A stretch of 64,000 nt of DNA from Atopobium sp. UBA1382 (GCA_002305805.1 DBQY01000008.1:384-64383); one strand, 5' to 3'. Numbered from the stretch's first letter, positions 8,551-17,295 are shown. The notes: generated by a model from the letters alone, not told the origin. Made by a program: numbers and translations.

Positions 8551-9009
8551 TTGCGAGACAGTGTGAGCATCGAGGCCGTGCGCGCCGACGCACGCGCCAA
8601 CAACCAGCCGGGACCAAACCACATGAACTGCGGCGAGTCCGTGATCGCGGCGCTCTACGACGCCTTCGAGCCCGACCTGCCGCGCTCCATCGTGAGCGTC
8701 GGTGCCGGCATGGGCGCGGGTGTGGGCGGCTCGGGCTGCATCTGCGGCGCGCTCGCCGGTGCCGTGGCGTTTCTCGGCCTCATGGTGGGCACCAAGGAGC
8801 GCGCCAAGCCGCTCGCGGCAGAGCTGCACGACGCCTTCCGTGACGGCACCGCCAGGCACGTGACCTGCTGCCGCGTGCTCACGCGTGGCATGGACTGGTG
8901 GGGCGAGGAGCGCGTGTCCCAGTGCCAGGACCATTGCGCGCTCGCCGCCGGCGCCGCGGCGGAGATCCTCTGTCGCGAGCTCGGCGTCCGCTCGGAGCCC
9001 GAGCCCTAA
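8551..9009 (+). CDS. C-GCAxxG-C-C family protein
   Basis: A 152-residue protein of the C_GCAxxG_C_C family, named after its cysteine pattern and found mostly in anaerobes. The cysteines are seen in NCGES, GGSGCICGALAG, VTCCRVL and SQCQDHC. The glycine-rich GAGMGAGVGG precedes the core. The family is believed to bind a metal or redox cofactor, but its reaction is not established. The start is a TTG at 8551 directly behind GAGGGGGGA; a GTG four codons later is possible. It ends 4 bases into the convergent ydjM-like gene. Confidence 0.88.
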   Translation: MRDSVSIEAVRADARANNQPGPNHMNCGESVIAALYDAFEPDLPRSIVSVGAGMGAGVGGSGCICGALAGAVAFLGLMVGTKERAKPLAAELHDAFRDGTARHVTCCRVLTRGMDWWGEERVSQCQDHCALAAGAAAEILCRELGVRSEPEP

Positions 9010-9602
9010 GGAAGCGTCCTCCAGACTGCGACGCCAATCGCCAGCAGCGCGCCGACGAGGCAGCACGCGTCCGCGACACCGCCCGTCTTGCAGAGGCGGG
9101 CGCTGAAGCCGTGGGCGAGCGGCCAGAAGAGGCGCAGGCCGCGGTAGGTGAGCGCGTCGAGCACGAGATGCGTGGCAAAGCCGAGCGCCACGTACGGCGC
9201 GAGCGGCGGGCAGATCAGGTGCGTCGCGGCGGCAAATCCGGCTAGCGCCAGAAGCGAGTGCGAGAAGGAGCGGTGCGCCGAGAGCCGCGCCGCGCACGCG
9301 AGGGCGGCGAGGCCAATCGCCCCGACCAGGAGCGTCCCTGCCCCGCGGGCCGCTGCCTCCCGCGCGAGGAAGGCCCCGCCCACGGCGTCAAAGACCAGTG
9401 CCCCGACGAGCAGCGCCGCGGCGCCGGCACGGGTGAGTCTCTCGCGCCACGGGTGCGCCGTGTCGCGCACGTCGAGGTCGGGCAGCACCGCGCCGACCGC
9501 GCCGCCGGCAGCTGCGATTGCGAGACCGGTGAGGCCCACGACGGGGCCTGCCGCCAGCATCGCGGCCGCCGAACCAACTGCGAGATGCGTTCGTCCCGTC
9601 AC
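9006..9602 (-). CDS. YdjM-type membrane-bound metal-dependent hydrolase
   Basis: A 198-residue protein with about five membrane helices. It carries the histidine/aspartate motifs of the YdjM family: TGRTHLAVG at the N-terminus, LPDLDVRDTAHP, HRSFSHSLLAL, and GFATHLVLDALT followed by GLRLFWPL. These are thought to bind metal at the membrane face; the substrate is unknown. The start is GTG at 9602 after a run of G. It converges on the C-GCAxxG-C-C gene and is divergent from the thiamine operon. Confidence 0.85.
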   Translation of the reverse strand: MTGRTHLAVGSAAAMLAAGPVVGLTGLAIAAAGGAVGAVLPDLDVRDTAHPWRERLTRAGAAALLVGALVFDAVGGAFLAREAAARGAGTLLVGAIGLAALACAARLSAHRSFSHSLLALAGFAAATHLICPPLAPYVALGFATHLVLDALTYRGLRLFWPLAHGFSARLCKTGGVADACCLVGALLAIGVAVWRTLP

Positions 9603-9645
9603 GGGCCCCCCATCCTTCTCGCCGGTCGCTCGTCAGGAATCCTCT

Positions 9646-9724
9646 CGAGCTCCCGCTTTTCTCGGTGTCTAGATTAGAAAACTCGGCGAGTTCCCGCTTT
9701 GGTCAACGGTAGAGCGGGAGCTCG
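9646..9724. repeat. Intergenic inverted repeat locus B
   Basis: CGAGCTCCCGCT (9646-9657) is mirrored perfectly by AGCGGGAGCTCG (9713-9724) with a 55-nt spacer. A further direct, imperfect copy (CGAGTTCCCGCT) lies near 9688. A GGCGAGAA octamer follows at 9744. The locus sits between the ydjM-like gene and the thiamine riboswitch, upstream of both. Confidence 0.7.
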
Positions 9725-9798
9725 GCGCAGTTTCCGACAACGCGGCGAGAAGAACCACGGGCCCTCGCCCGCGCGCGTGCTACACTGTCACCGACAAC

Positions 9799-9885
9799 GG
9801 GGGGCTGGCGCACGCCGGCTGAGATTGGGCCCAGGATCGCGGCCCTGACCCAGGAACCTGATCCGGGTAATGCCGGCGTAGGGAA
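9799..9885 (+). promoter_or_regulatory. TPP riboswitch (THI element)
   Basis: The conserved thi-box parts are present in order: GGGGCTGGCG, CCGGCTGAGATTGGGC with the invariant CTGAGA, then ACCTGATCCGGGTAATGCCG and GCGTAGGGAA. A TACACT -10 hexamer lies at 9781. Between the aptamer and the first gene, GGTGCC/GCACCC segments (about 9906-9938) can form alternative hairpins near the AAGGGAGGG ribosome-binding site, so control may be at translation. TPP binding should lower expression of the four genes that follow. Confidence 0.96.
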
Positions 9886-9952
9886 GAGCTTCGCGCGCTG
9901 CGGAGGCACCTACGGGAGACAGGGTGCCTTGCGCACCCGGAAGGGAGGGCGC

Positions 9953-10291
9953 GTGAACTGCTCGATTGCGATTCAGTTCCTGCCCATGGACGCCACCAAC
10001 GACGACGCCACGTGCGACGCGGTGGATGCCGTCATCGCCTACATCGACTCTACGGGCGTCGACTACTTTGTTGGCCCCTTTGAGACGGCAATCGAGGGCG
10101 ACTACGAGACCTGCATGGAGATCCTCAAGAACTGCCAGCTCGTGGGCGCCAAGGCGGGGTGCAAGCACATGATGTGCTACGCCAAGATTAACTACCGCCC
10201 CGATGGTGACGTCATGTCCACGGACCGCAAGATCGGCAAGTATCACCCCGGCGACCCGGAGTTCGCCGAGAAGAGCGTCGAGGCGGCCTAG
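9953..10291 (+). CDS. Thiamine-binding protein, MTH1187/DUF77 family
   Basis: A 112-residue protein of the MTH1187/YkoF-like DUF77 family, which binds thiamine or related compounds. Family features are the N-terminal CSIAIQFLPM strand, VDYFVGPFETAIEGDYE, and a C-terminal half rich in Cys and Met (CKHMMCYAKINYRP). The start is GTG at 9953 behind AAGGGAGGGC; a TTG eight codons earlier overlaps a hairpin. It is the first gene after the TPP riboswitch and is followed by an ABC transporter, which supports a role in thiamine-precursor salvage. Confidence 0.88.
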   Translation: MNCSIAIQFLPMDATNDDATCDAVDAVIAYIDSTGVDYFVGPFETAIEGDYETCMEILKNCQLVGAKAGCKHMMCYAKINYRPDGDVMSTDRKIGKYHPGDPEFAEKSVEAA

Positions 10292-10292
10292 C

Positions 10293-11072
10293 GTGTCCGC
10301 CCCGAGCAAAGCCCGCCGCATAGGGGTGCCGCTCGCGGCGCTCGCCGCGCTGCTGGTGGTCTGGCAGCTTGTCGTCGACCTCGGCTTCGTCCCCAACTTC
10401 CTGCTGCCCACGCCGGTGCAGGTGGTGGCCGCCCTCGTTGAGGACGCGCCGCTCATCGCCGGGCACTGCGTGGTCACGCTGGGGGAGGCTGCGGCAGGCC
10501 TTGCGCTGGGTGTGGCGCTCGGCTTTGTCTTTGCGGTGCTGATGGACCGATTCGAGACGTTCTACCTGGCCTTCGAGCCGCTCATGACCGTCTCGCAGAC
10601 CATCCCCACCGTAGCCATCGCGCCGCTTTTGGTGCTGTGGCTCGGCTACGGCGCCCTGCCCAAGATCGTGCTCGTGATCCTCTCCACGTTCTTCCCGATC
10701 ACGGTCTCACTCGTCTCGGGCTTTCGCTCGGTTGACCCCGACGCCATCGACCTCATGCGCACGATGAACGCGTCGCGCTGGCAGATCTTTTGGTACGCCA
10801 AGCTGCCCGCCGCGGTCGACCAGTTCTTCTCCGGCCTGCGCATCTCTGCGACCTACGCCATCGTCGGCGCCGTCATCGCCGAGTGGCTCGGCGGCAACGT
10901 GGGCCTGGGCGTCTACATGACGCGCGTGCGCAAGTCCTTCTCCTACGATCGGCTCTTTGCGTCGATCATCGTCATCACGGCCCTGTCGCTGGGCCTCATG
11001 AAGCTCGTCGAACTCGCCCAGCGCGTATTTGTGCCCTGGAAGAGGGCAGAAGGGAAGCACAATGACCGATAA
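10293..11072 (+). CDS. thiX: ABC transporter permease for a thiamine precursor (ThiX)
   Basis: A 259-residue inner-membrane permease of the SsuC/ThiX class with about six helices. The ATPase-coupling EAA-like loop is visible in DLMRTMNASRWQIFWYAKLP. The GTG at 10293 starts one base after the previous stop; in-frame codons further upstream only shadow the DUF77 gene. Placement under a TPP riboswitch, with a binding protein and an ATPase, fits the ThiXYZ system that imports hydroxymethylpyrimidine. Substrate assignment rests on this context. Confidence 0.85.
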   Translation: MSAPSKARRIGVPLAALAALLVVWQLVVDLGFVPNFLLPTPVQVVAALVEDAPLIAGHCVVTLGEAAAGLALGVALGFVFAVLMDRFETFYLAFEPLMTVSQTIPTVAIAPLLVLWLGYGALPKIVLVILSTFFPITVSLVSGFRSVDPDAIDLMRTMNASRWQIFWYAKLPAAVDQFFSGLRISATYAIVGAVIAEWLGGNVGLGVYMTRVRKSFSYDRLFASIIVITALSLGLMKLVELAQRVFVPWKRAEGKHNDR

Positions 11073-12099
11073 GAACCTTAACCGACGCCAGTTCATCGCC
11101 GTTGCCGGCGGCGCTGCCGCCACGACCGCGCTCGCCGCGTGCGGGGGCGCCGGAACCCCCGGGCAGCCCTCCGCGGGAGACGCCGAGGGAGGCGAGAAGA
11201 CCAAGGTCTCCTTTGTGTTGGACTACACGCCCAACACCAACCACACCGGCCTCTACGTGGCCCTCGACCAGGGCTACTTTGCCGACGAGGGCCTTGAGGT
11301 GGAGATCGTCCAGCCGCCCGAGGACGGCGCGGACGCGCTGATTGGCGCCGGCGGCGCCAACCTGGGCATCTCCTACCAGGACTACATCGCCAACAACCTG
11401 GCCTCCGACCAGCCCATGCCCTACTCCGCCGTGGCTGCCGTCATCCAGCACAACACCTCCGGCATCATGAGCCGCGCCGAGGATGGCATCACGCACCCGG
11501 CAGCCATGGAGGGTCACACCTACGCCACCTGGAACATGCCCGTCGAACAGGCCACCGTGCGCCAGTGCGTGGAGGCAGATGGTGGCAACTGGGACAACGT
11601 CGAGCTCGTCCCGTACGAGACCGACGACGACGTGGCGGGCCTGCGCGCCAACATGTACGACACCGTGTGGGTCTACGAGGCATGGGCCGTCCAGAACGCG
11701 ATCGTGCAGGACGTGGACGTCAACTACTTCAGCTTCATCTCGGTCGACCCGGTCTTTGACTACTACACGCCGGTCATCGCCGCCAATGACGACTGGGCGA
11801 AGGAGAACCCGGATACGGTGAAGGCCTTCCTGCGCGCGGTCAAGAAGGGCTACGAGTACGCCGTCGAGAACCCCGACTCCGCCGCGGACATCCTCTGCGC
11901 CCAGGTGCCCGAGCTCGACTCCGCGCTCGTGCACCAGAGCCAGACCTACCTTGCCGACCAGTACGTCGCCGAGGCCGATGCCTGGGGCGTCATCGACCTC
12001 GACCGCTGGGCCGCGTTCTACGGCTGGCTGAACGACAACCAGCTGCTGGAGAACCAGATTGACGTCAACGCCGGCTACGACCTTACTTACCTGGAGTAG
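11062..12099 (+). CDS. thiY: Thiamine-precursor-binding lipoprotein (ThiY/NMT1-like)
   Basis: A 345-residue solute-binding lipoprotein of the NMT1/THI5-like family. The N-terminus combines a twin-arginine-like NRRQFIAVAGG with a lipobox ending LAAC, so the mature protein starts at that cysteine. The mature domain opens VSFVLDYTPNTNHTGLYVAL, the typical start of HMP-precursor binders. The ATG at 11062 overlaps the permease stop by 11 bases and has AGGGAAGC upstream. Binding of a formylaminopyrimidine or HMP compound is inferred from family and riboswitch. Confidence 0.88.
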   Translation: MTDKNLNRRQFIAVAGGAAATTALAACGGAGTPGQPSAGDAEGGEKTKVSFVLDYTPNTNHTGLYVALDQGYFADEGLEVEIVQPPEDGADALIGAGGANLGISYQDYIANNLASDQPMPYSAVAAVIQHNTSGIMSRAEDGITHPAAMEGHTYATWNMPVEQATVRQCVEADGGNWDNVELVPYETDDDVAGLRANMYDTVWVYEAWAVQNAIVQDVDVNYFSFISVDPVFDYYTPVIAANDDWAKENPDTVKAFLRAVKKGYEYAVENPDSAADILCAQVPELDSALVHQSQTYLADQYVAEADAWGVIDLDRWAAFYGWLNDNQLLENQIDVNAGYDLTYLE

Positions 12100-12102
12100 C
12101 GC

Positions 12103-12879
12103 ATGACAGCTGGCGAGAAGAACGTGCAGGCTCCGGCGCTCTCGGCCGAGGGGCTCACGCTCTCCTGGGACGGGGAGCACATCGTCGTGGCAGACGTCAC
12201 CGTCGACGTCGCGCCCGGGGAGGTCTGCTGCCTCGTTGGTCGCTCCGGATGCGGCAAGACCACGATCCTGCATGCGCTCGCCGGCCTTACCACGCCCCTT
12301 TCCGGTCGCGTCCTCCTGCACGGGGAGGACGTGACCGGGCGCCCGGGGCGCGTGAGTTACATGCTCCAGAAGGACCTGCTGCTGCCGAGCCGTCGCATCA
12401 TCGACAACGTGTGCCTGCCGCTCGTGCTCACGGGCATGAAGAAGGCCGAGGCGCGCGCCAAGGCTGCCCCGCTCTTCGAGCGCTTTGGCCTCGCGGGCTG
12501 CGAGCTCAAGTGGCCGAGCGAGCTCTCCGGTGGCATGCGGCAGCGCGCGGCCTTCCTGCGCACCTACCTCATGGGCGCGGACGTGACGCTGCTCGATGAG
12601 CCCTTCTCGGCACTTGATGCGCTCACGCGCACGGATGTGCGCCGCTGGTTCGTGGGCGTGGCAGCGGAGCTCGGGTTGTCTGCGCTCGTGATCACGCACG
12701 ACGTGGACGAGGCAGTCTCCATGGCGAGCCGGATTTACGTGCTCGCGGGTGCGCCGGCGGCCGGCGAGCCTAGCCATGTGGCGGGCATCGTGACCGTGGA
12801 CCGCGTGGCAAGCGAGAGCTTCGAGCTCACCGACGAGTACCTCGCCGCCAAGCGTGAGGTCATGACCCTTCTCGGCTGA
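12103..12879 (+). CDS. thiZ: ABC transporter ATP-binding protein for a thiamine precursor (ThiZ)
   Basis: A 258-residue ATPase. Walker A is GRSGCGKTT, the Q-loop lies in MLQKDLLLPS, the signature is LSGGMRQRAAF, Walker B is VTLLDEPFSALD, and the switch histidine is in VITHDVDEA. This set matches the nitrate/taurine/HMP-type ATPases. It starts 3 bases after the binding-protein gene and closes the operon. Confidence 0.88.
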   Translation: MTAGEKNVQAPALSAEGLTLSWDGEHIVVADVTVDVAPGEVCCLVGRSGCGKTTILHALAGLTTPLSGRVLLHGEDVTGRPGRVSYMLQKDLLLPSRRIIDNVCLPLVLTGMKKAEARAKAAPLFERFGLAGCELKWPSELSGGMRQRAAFLRTYLMGADVTLLDEPFSALDALTRTDVRRWFVGVAAELGLSALVITHDVDEAVSMASRIYVLAGAPAAGEPSHVAGIVTVDRVASESFELTDEYLAAKREVMTLLG

Positions 12880-12966
12880 GGACGTGTCGCTGCCAGAAAT
12901 TGCTAGGTCTTGCGCCGGAGACACGTACGAGTCTTCGAGGCAGCCGTATTCGAGGACCGTCCTTAA

Positions 12967-13107
12967 GTTTTGGGGCAAACGTTTTATGTACGCGCCCTCG
13001 AGTTGGCGTTTTTCTCGCCCTTTTGTACGGTTTTGGCAAAAGGCGCGTGTTTTTTCATAAGAACTTGAAGCCTATCGGTCTCTGATATCGATTCTTTGCC
13101 CCAAAAC
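12967..13107. repeat. Intergenic inverted repeat locus C
   Basis: GTTTTGGGGCAAA (12967-12979) and TTTGCCCCAAAAC (13095-13107) form a perfect 13-bp inverted repeat with a 115-nt spacer. A partial third copy, GGTTTTGGCAAAA, lies near 13029, and a GGCGAGAA octamer (reverse) at 13012. The 325-bp gap 12880-13204 holds only this locus and a terminator; no gene was seen in it. The spacer is visibly richer in T than its surroundings. Confidence 0.75.
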
Positions 13108-13156
13108 CTGAGAGAAAGCCTGCCGAGAAGGACCTCGGCTCGCGTGCGGCAATAAA

Positions 13157-13185
13157 AAGGCCGCCCCTTTGCTCGGGGCGGCCTT
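13157..13185 (-). terminator. Rho-independent terminator of the M18 aminopeptidase gene
   Basis: AAGGCCGCCCC (13157-13167) pairs with GGGGCGGCCTT (13175-13185), loop TTTGCTC. Read on the minus strand the stem is followed by TTTTTATT, so it terminates the leftward aminopeptidase gene that ends at 13205. It could also stop readthrough from the thiamine operon. Confidence 0.9.
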
Positions 13186-13204
13186 CATGCCATCGAACGG
13201 GCGT

Positions 13205-14611
13205 CTACGCGAGCTTGAGGAACTCGCGGTAGCCGCGATAGGCCTCGTAGATGTCGGCCTTGCTCGTGGCCTCCCACGGCGCGTGCATGGAGAGCACGGG
13301 CACGCCGCAGTCGATCACGTTCATGCCGTAGGTGGCCAGGATGTAGGCGATCGTGCCGCCGCCGCCCGCGTCGACCTTGCCGAGCTCGGCGGTCTGGAAG
13401 TGCACCCCGCCCTCGTCCATCACGCGGCGGATGGTGGCCACGTACTCGGCGTCCGCGTCGTTGGAGCCGGACTTGCCGCGGCTGCCGGTGTACTTGTTGA
13501 ACGTGAGGCCGTGGCCCAGGTACGCGGAGTTCTTCGGCTCGAAGACGCTCGCGAACGTGGGGTCAAAGCCGGCTGAGACGTCGCTCGAGAGCATGTTGGA
13601 GGCCGCGAGGCAGCGACGCAGCGCGAGCGGCTCGCTCTGACCGGAAAGCTCCAGAACCTCGGCCATCGTGTCCTCAAAGAAGTGGCTGGTCATGCCGGTG
13701 GCACCCACAGAGCCGATCTCCTCCTTGTCCACGAGCAGGCACACGGCCGTGCGCGTGGGCGTCTGGGCGTCGAGCTGCGCCACGAGGCTCGTGTAGGCGC
13801 AGGAGCGGTCGTCCTGGCCGTAGCCCAGGATCATCGAGCGGTCCAGGCCCAGGTCGCGGGCCGCGCCGGCGGGCACGACCTCCAGCTCGGCGGAGAGCAG
13901 GTCCTCCTCCTCGATGCCCAGCTGCTCGCGCAGGATGGCCAGGACGCCGGCCTTGACCGGGGACTTCTCCGCGTCCTCGTCCTTCTCCGCGCCCTCCTCG
14001 ATCACGACGGGGCGGTTGCCCACCAGCACGTCCAGCATCTCGCCCTCGATGACCTCGGAGGCCTTCTTGGTCATCTGCTGGCTGGACAGGTGGATGAGCA
14101 GGTCGGAGATGCAGAAGACGGGGTCGTCCTCGTCCTCGCCGATCACCACGTTCACGACGCTGCCGTCCTTCTTGGCCACGACGCCGTGGATGGCCAGCGG
14201 GATCGTGACCCACTGGTACTTCTTGACGCCGCCGTAGTAGTGCGTGTCCAGCGTGACGATCTCGTTCTTCTCCTCAACGGGGTCCTGCTTGACGTCCAGG
14301 CGCGGGGAGTCGATGTGGGCGCCGAGGATGTTGACGCCGCGCTCGAGCGGCTCGGTGCCCAGGTGCAGCAGCATGAGGCTCTTGCCGCGGTTGACGGCGT
14401 AGACCTTGTCGCCGGGCTTGAGGGGCTCGCCGGCCTCGATGCGGCTCTGCAGGCTCACATAGCCGGCCTCCTCGGCCATGGCAACACTCGCGGTGCAGCA
14501 CTCGCGCTCGGTCTTGTTGTCGGAGATGAAGGCCTTGTAGCCCTCGCAGAGGTAGTGCAGATCGTCGAGCTGCTCGGGGGTGTAGTCCTTCCAGGCGTTG
14601 GGACGCTCCAT
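13205..14611 (-). CDS. M18 family aminopeptidase
   Basis: A 468-residue zinc aminopeptidase of family M18, cytoplasmic, removing N-terminal (often acidic) residues. Metal-binding and catalytic segments are visible: NILGAHIDSPRLDVK (first His and Asp), CLLVDKEEIGSVGATG (the catalytic and metal-binding EE pair), SSDVSAGFDP, and VPVLSMHAPWEATSK (the last His). A charged insertion near residues 205-220 (EEGAEKDEDAEK) is unusual. The ATG at 14611 follows AGGGAG. The gene is monocistronic and ends at a strong terminator. Confidence 0.94.
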   Translation of the reverse strand: MERPNAWKDYTPEQLDDLHYLCEGYKAFISDNKTERECCTASVAMAEEAGYVSLQSRIEAGEPLKPGDKVYAVNRGKSLMLLHLGTEPLERGVNILGAHIDSPRLDVKQDPVEEKNEIVTLDTHYYGGVKKYQWVTIPLAIHGVVAKKDGSVVNVVIGEDEDDPVFCISDLLIHLSSQQMTKKASEVIEGEMLDVLVGNRPVVIEEGAEKDEDAEKSPVKAGVLAILREQLGIEEEDLLSAELEVVPAGAARDLGLDRSMILGYGQDDRSCAYTSLVAQLDAQTPTRTAVCLLVDKEEIGSVGATGMTSHFFEDTMAEVLELSGQSEPLALRRCLAASNMLSSDVSAGFDPTFASVFEPKNSAYLGHGLTFNKYTGSRGKSGSNDADAEYVATIRRVMDEGGVHFQTAELGKVDAGGGGTIAYILATYGMNVIDCGVPVLSMHAPWEATSKADIYEAYRGYREFLKLA

Positions 14612-14700
14612 GTGACTCCCTTCTCAATCGATGTACCGCAGAAGATTCTACCCGCTTGGGTGGCCAAGGGCCTTCGAGTTCCGCACGGCGAAAAGGTTGG

Positions 14701-14808
14701 GTACTTTTTTGCGGGGGCGAGAAGTACCACCCGAAGACTATCAATTGATTACCTGCGGGTTTGCGACCGGGCGGTTGGCTCATACTTGGTCGGTCGGCAA
14801 AAAAGTAC
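14701..14808. repeat. Intergenic inverted repeat locus D
   Basis: GTACTTTTTTGC (14701-14712) is mirrored perfectly by GCAAAAAAGTAC (14797-14808), spacer 84 nt. The match extends outward with one mismatch (GTTG on the left, CAAC on the right). A GGCGAGAA octamer lies at 14716 inside the spacer. The locus separates two genes that both point left. Confidence 0.72.
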
Positions 14809-14838
14809 ACAACACTTTTTGTGCCCCGTTGCACGGCG

Positions 14839-15666
14839 CTATTGTGCGCCCGACGTCGTGCCTTCTGGGGCTCCTGCATCCGACGCCGGAGGGGTGCCGG
14901 AAGAGTCGGAGGAGCCTGGCGGGGCCGCGTCGGTACCGGCGCCTTCCGAGGACCCCGTCGTGTCGTTCGTGCCCGAGTCCGTGGGCGACTCCGGGTCGGT
15001 CGTGGGCGCGGAGCCGTCGTCGGAGGGGTCGGTCTGCTCGGGGGTGGAGCTGTCGCCCGCCGAATCGTCCTGCGACGCGTCGCCGTCGTCGGTCGTGGCC
15101 CCGGGCTCAGAATCTGAATCCGGCTCCGTTGGCTGCGTGTCCGCGGGCTCCGATGCCGCGGGCGGCTCCTCCCGTTCCTCGGCGACCGGCGCGATGACCT
15201 GCGGCCTGGTGCCGATGCCGGACCCCTGGGTCGCGAGGTTCACCACGAGTGCGTAGGCGAGCACGGCGACGACTCCCGCGGCGGCGGCGAGCAGCGCCAC
15301 GCGGCGACGGATGCGCCGCTGCTCGCGCTCGCGCGCGGCGTCGCGCACCTCGGGTGGTGCGATGGGGGTGCCCGAGGCCGCGACCTCCTCGACGACCGCG
15401 CGGCCGGATACGGAGCCGACGGCGCGCGTCTCGTCAGCGCCGCCGATCGCACGGAGCTTCTCGGCGGACGAGGCGAGGATGTTGCGATAGACCTGCGTCG
15501 CCACGGCGGAGGCAACGGCGCCCACGACGGCACCGATGATCGACCCGGCGACGCCAATCTGCGTCGAGAGGGCGAAGGACGTTGCCGCGGCGAGCGCCGT
15601 CGCGAGCAACTGAGAGACGGAGAAGTCTCCGAGAATCCCTCCGGCGCGCTCGCTTTTCTCGGTCAT
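14839..15666 (-). CDS. Membrane protein with long acidic Ser/Thr/Pro-rich tail
   Basis: Not recognised as a known family. The 275-residue protein has a hydrophobic N-terminal pair of helices (about residues 15-60, rich in Ala and Gly), a basic stretch REREQRRIRRR, another membrane helix (about 125-150), then some 120 residues made almost only of Ser, Thr, Asp, Glu, Pro and Gly. That tail looks like an extracytoplasmic, disordered stalk. The start chosen is the ATG at 15666 behind AAGGAG; an in-frame codon 11 residues earlier lacks a site. Confidence 0.7.
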   Translation of the reverse strand: MTEKSERAGGILGDFSVSQLLATALAAATSFALSTQIGVAGSIIGAVVGAVASAVATQVYRNILASSAEKLRAIGGADETRAVGSVSGRAVVEEVAASGTPIAPPEVRDAAREREQRRIRRRVALLAAAAGVVAVLAYALVVNLATQGSGIGTRPQVIAPVAEEREEPPAASEPADTQPTEPDSDSEPGATTDDGDASQDDSAGDSSTPEQTDPSDDGSAPTTDPESPTDSGTNDTTGSSEGAGTDAAPPGSSDSSGTPPASDAGAPEGTTSGAQ

Positions 15667-15809
15667 GGGGCTCCTTCCGTGAACGATTTCATAGACCAAA
15701 CGTACCCGATGAGCCCTCTGACGTGCACCGCAGCAGAAAAGGACACGAAGACCTTACAGGCCGGCAGAAAAAGCGCGTCGCTCAGGCGTCATATCCACTG
15801 CTCTGGGGG

Positions 15810-15815
15810 TAAAAT
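15810..15815 (+). promoter_or_regulatory. Candidate -10 element of the aldolase gene
   Basis: TAAAAT at 15810-15815 lies 49 bases upstream of the aldolase start and is the best -10 match in the gap. No good -35 hexamer was found at the usual spacing, so this is a weak assignment. Confidence 0.35.
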
Positions 15816-15863
15816 AGACGAAGTTCTGCCCAACGTGTTTTTCAACAACGTATGGAGGTCAAC

Positions 15864-16736
15864 ATGCTCGTCAACGCCACTGCCATGCTGCAGGCCGCCG
15901 CCAAGGGCCACTACGCCGTCGGCGCGTTCAACACCAACAACCTCGAGTGGGCGTCCTCGATTCTCGACGCCGCCGAGGAGCTGCAGTCCCCGGTCATCAT
16001 CCAGTGCACCTCCGGCGCCGCCAAGTGGCAGATCAGCTACAAGATTGTCGCCGACATGGTGAAGCAGCTCGTCGAGGACAAGAACATCACCGTGCCGGTT
16101 GCCCTGCACCTCGATCACGGCACCTATGAGGACGTCTTCAAGTGCATCGAGGCCGGCTTCACCTCCGTCATGTACGACGGCTCCCACGAGGAGACCTTCG
16201 ACCTCAACCTCCAGCGCACCGCCGAGGTCGTCAAGGCCGCCCACGCCAAGGGCATCTCCGTCGAGGCCGAGGTCGGCGGCATCGGTGGCGTCGAGGACGG
16301 CGTCGCCGGCATGGGCGAGATTGCCGACCCCGATCAGTGCAAGGCCATCGCCGACCTGGGCGTTGACTTCCTCGCCTGCGGCATCGGCAACATCCACGGC
16401 ATCTACCCCGACAACTGGCAGGGCCTCTCCTTCGACGCGCTCTCCGCTATCAAGGAGAAGGTCGGCGACCTGCCGCTCGTCCTCCACGGCGGCACCGGCA
16501 TCCCCGTCGACCAGATCAAGAAGGCCATCTCCCTCGGCGTCTCCAAGATCAACGTCAACACCGATCTCCAGGTCGTCTTCGCCGAGGCCACCCGCAAGTA
16601 CATCGAGGCCGGCAAGGACCAGCAGGGCAAGGGCTACGACCCGCGCAAGCTCCTCAAGCCCGGCCGCGACGCCATCGTCGATCGCACCAAGGAGCTCATC
16701 GTCGAGTTTGGCTCCGAGGGCAAGGGCTGGGCGTAA
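15864..16736 (+). CDS. fba: Class II fructose-bisphosphate aldolase
   Basis: Zinc-dependent aldolase of glycolysis, splitting fructose 1,6-bisphosphate. The 290-residue protein has the zinc-ligand segments VALHLDHGTYEDV, SVEAEVGGIGGVEDG, FLACGIGNIHGIYP and LVLHGGTGIP, and the phosphate-binding KINVNTDLQ. The start is ATG 15864, preceded by GGAGG; an ATG four codons upstream would overlap that site. The wobble positions are nearly all G or C, suggesting high expression. It ends at a strong terminator. Confidence 0.96.
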   Translation: MLVNATAMLQAAAKGHYAVGAFNTNNLEWASSILDAAEELQSPVIIQCTSGAAKWQISYKIVADMVKQLVEDKNITVPVALHLDHGTYEDVFKCIEAGFTSVMYDGSHEETFDLNLQRTAEVVKAAHAKGISVEAEVGGIGGVEDGVAGMGEIADPDQCKAIADLGVDFLACGIGNIHGIYPDNWQGLSFDALSAIKEKVGDLPLVLHGGTGIPVDQIKKAISLGVSKINVNTDLQVVFAEATRKYIEAGKDQQGKGYDPRKLLKPGRDAIVDRTKELIVEFGSEGKGWA

Positions 16737-16771
16737 GCGAGAAGGTCGCGCCAGCCGCATAGGTACGCCGA

Positions 16772-16808
16772 CGCCCGGTCCCGCAGCGCGCGGGGCCGGG
16801 CGTTTTTT
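16772..16808 (+). terminator. Rho-independent terminator of fba
   Basis: CGCCCGG (16772-16778) pairs with CCGGGCG (16796-16802), with inner GC pairs, followed by TTTTTT (16803-16808). It lies 36 bases after the aldolase stop. Confidence 0.92.
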
Positions 16809-16852
16809 ACAGAGCCGAGAAGGACGTGCGTCGCAGGATCTTCTCGCCTGAG

Positions 16853-17293
16853 CTACATGGGCTTTGCGGTGCAGGGGTCGGAGTCGTCGGGCCGGATGAG
16901 GTCCGCAAGCGTCTTGCTGTCCAGGTAGCTCGCCGTCACACGGCCGAGGTCGCGCCAGACGCCCACGGTGGGGCAGGTGCCCACCTGCGGGCAGATCTCT
17001 TCGTTGGTGCAGTCGAGACAGCTCACGGGCGCGAGAGAGCCCTCCGCGGCGCGCAGGAGCTCGCCGAGGGTGTAGTCCTCCGGCTTGCGTGTGAGCTTGT
17101 AGCCGCCGCCCTTGCCGCGCTGGCTCTCCACGTAGCCGGCCTTGTGCATGAGAGAGATGACCTGCTCCAGGTACTTGCGCGAGATGTGCTGGCGGCGCGC
17201 CACGTCGCCGAGCGAGACCCAGCCGTCGTGCGCGGCGAGATCCGCCATCGCACGCAGCGCGTACATTCCCTTGGTCGAGAACATGCCGGCCAT
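16853..17293 (-). CDS. Rrf2 family regulator with Fe-S-type cysteines (SufR/IscR-like)
   Basis: A 146-residue Rrf2 protein. The winged helix covers STKGMYALRAMADLAAHDG to EQVISLMHKAGYVES, followed by the family KGGGYKL wing. Four cysteines (SCLDCTNEEICPQVGTC, about residues 100-116) could ligate an Fe-S cluster, as in IscR-type sensors. It is the last gene of the suf operon, 2 bases after sufU, so it probably senses cluster status and represses the operon. The start chosen is ATG 17293; longer in-frame starts lie inside sufU. Confidence 0.87.
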   Translation of the reverse strand: MAGMFSTKGMYALRAMADLAAHDGWVSLGDVARRQHISRKYLEQVISLMHKAGYVESQRGKGGGYKLTRKPEDYTLGELLRAAEGSLAPVSCLDCTNEEICPQVGTCPTVGVWRDLGRVTASYLDSKTLADLIRPDDSDPCTAKPM

Positions 17294-17295
17294 GG

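Noticed and set aside
10996..12978. A 660-codon minus-strand frame across the thiamine transporter genes
   Set aside because: Low-complexity shadow with no domain; the plus-strand genes have family motifs, coupled starts and the riboswitch.
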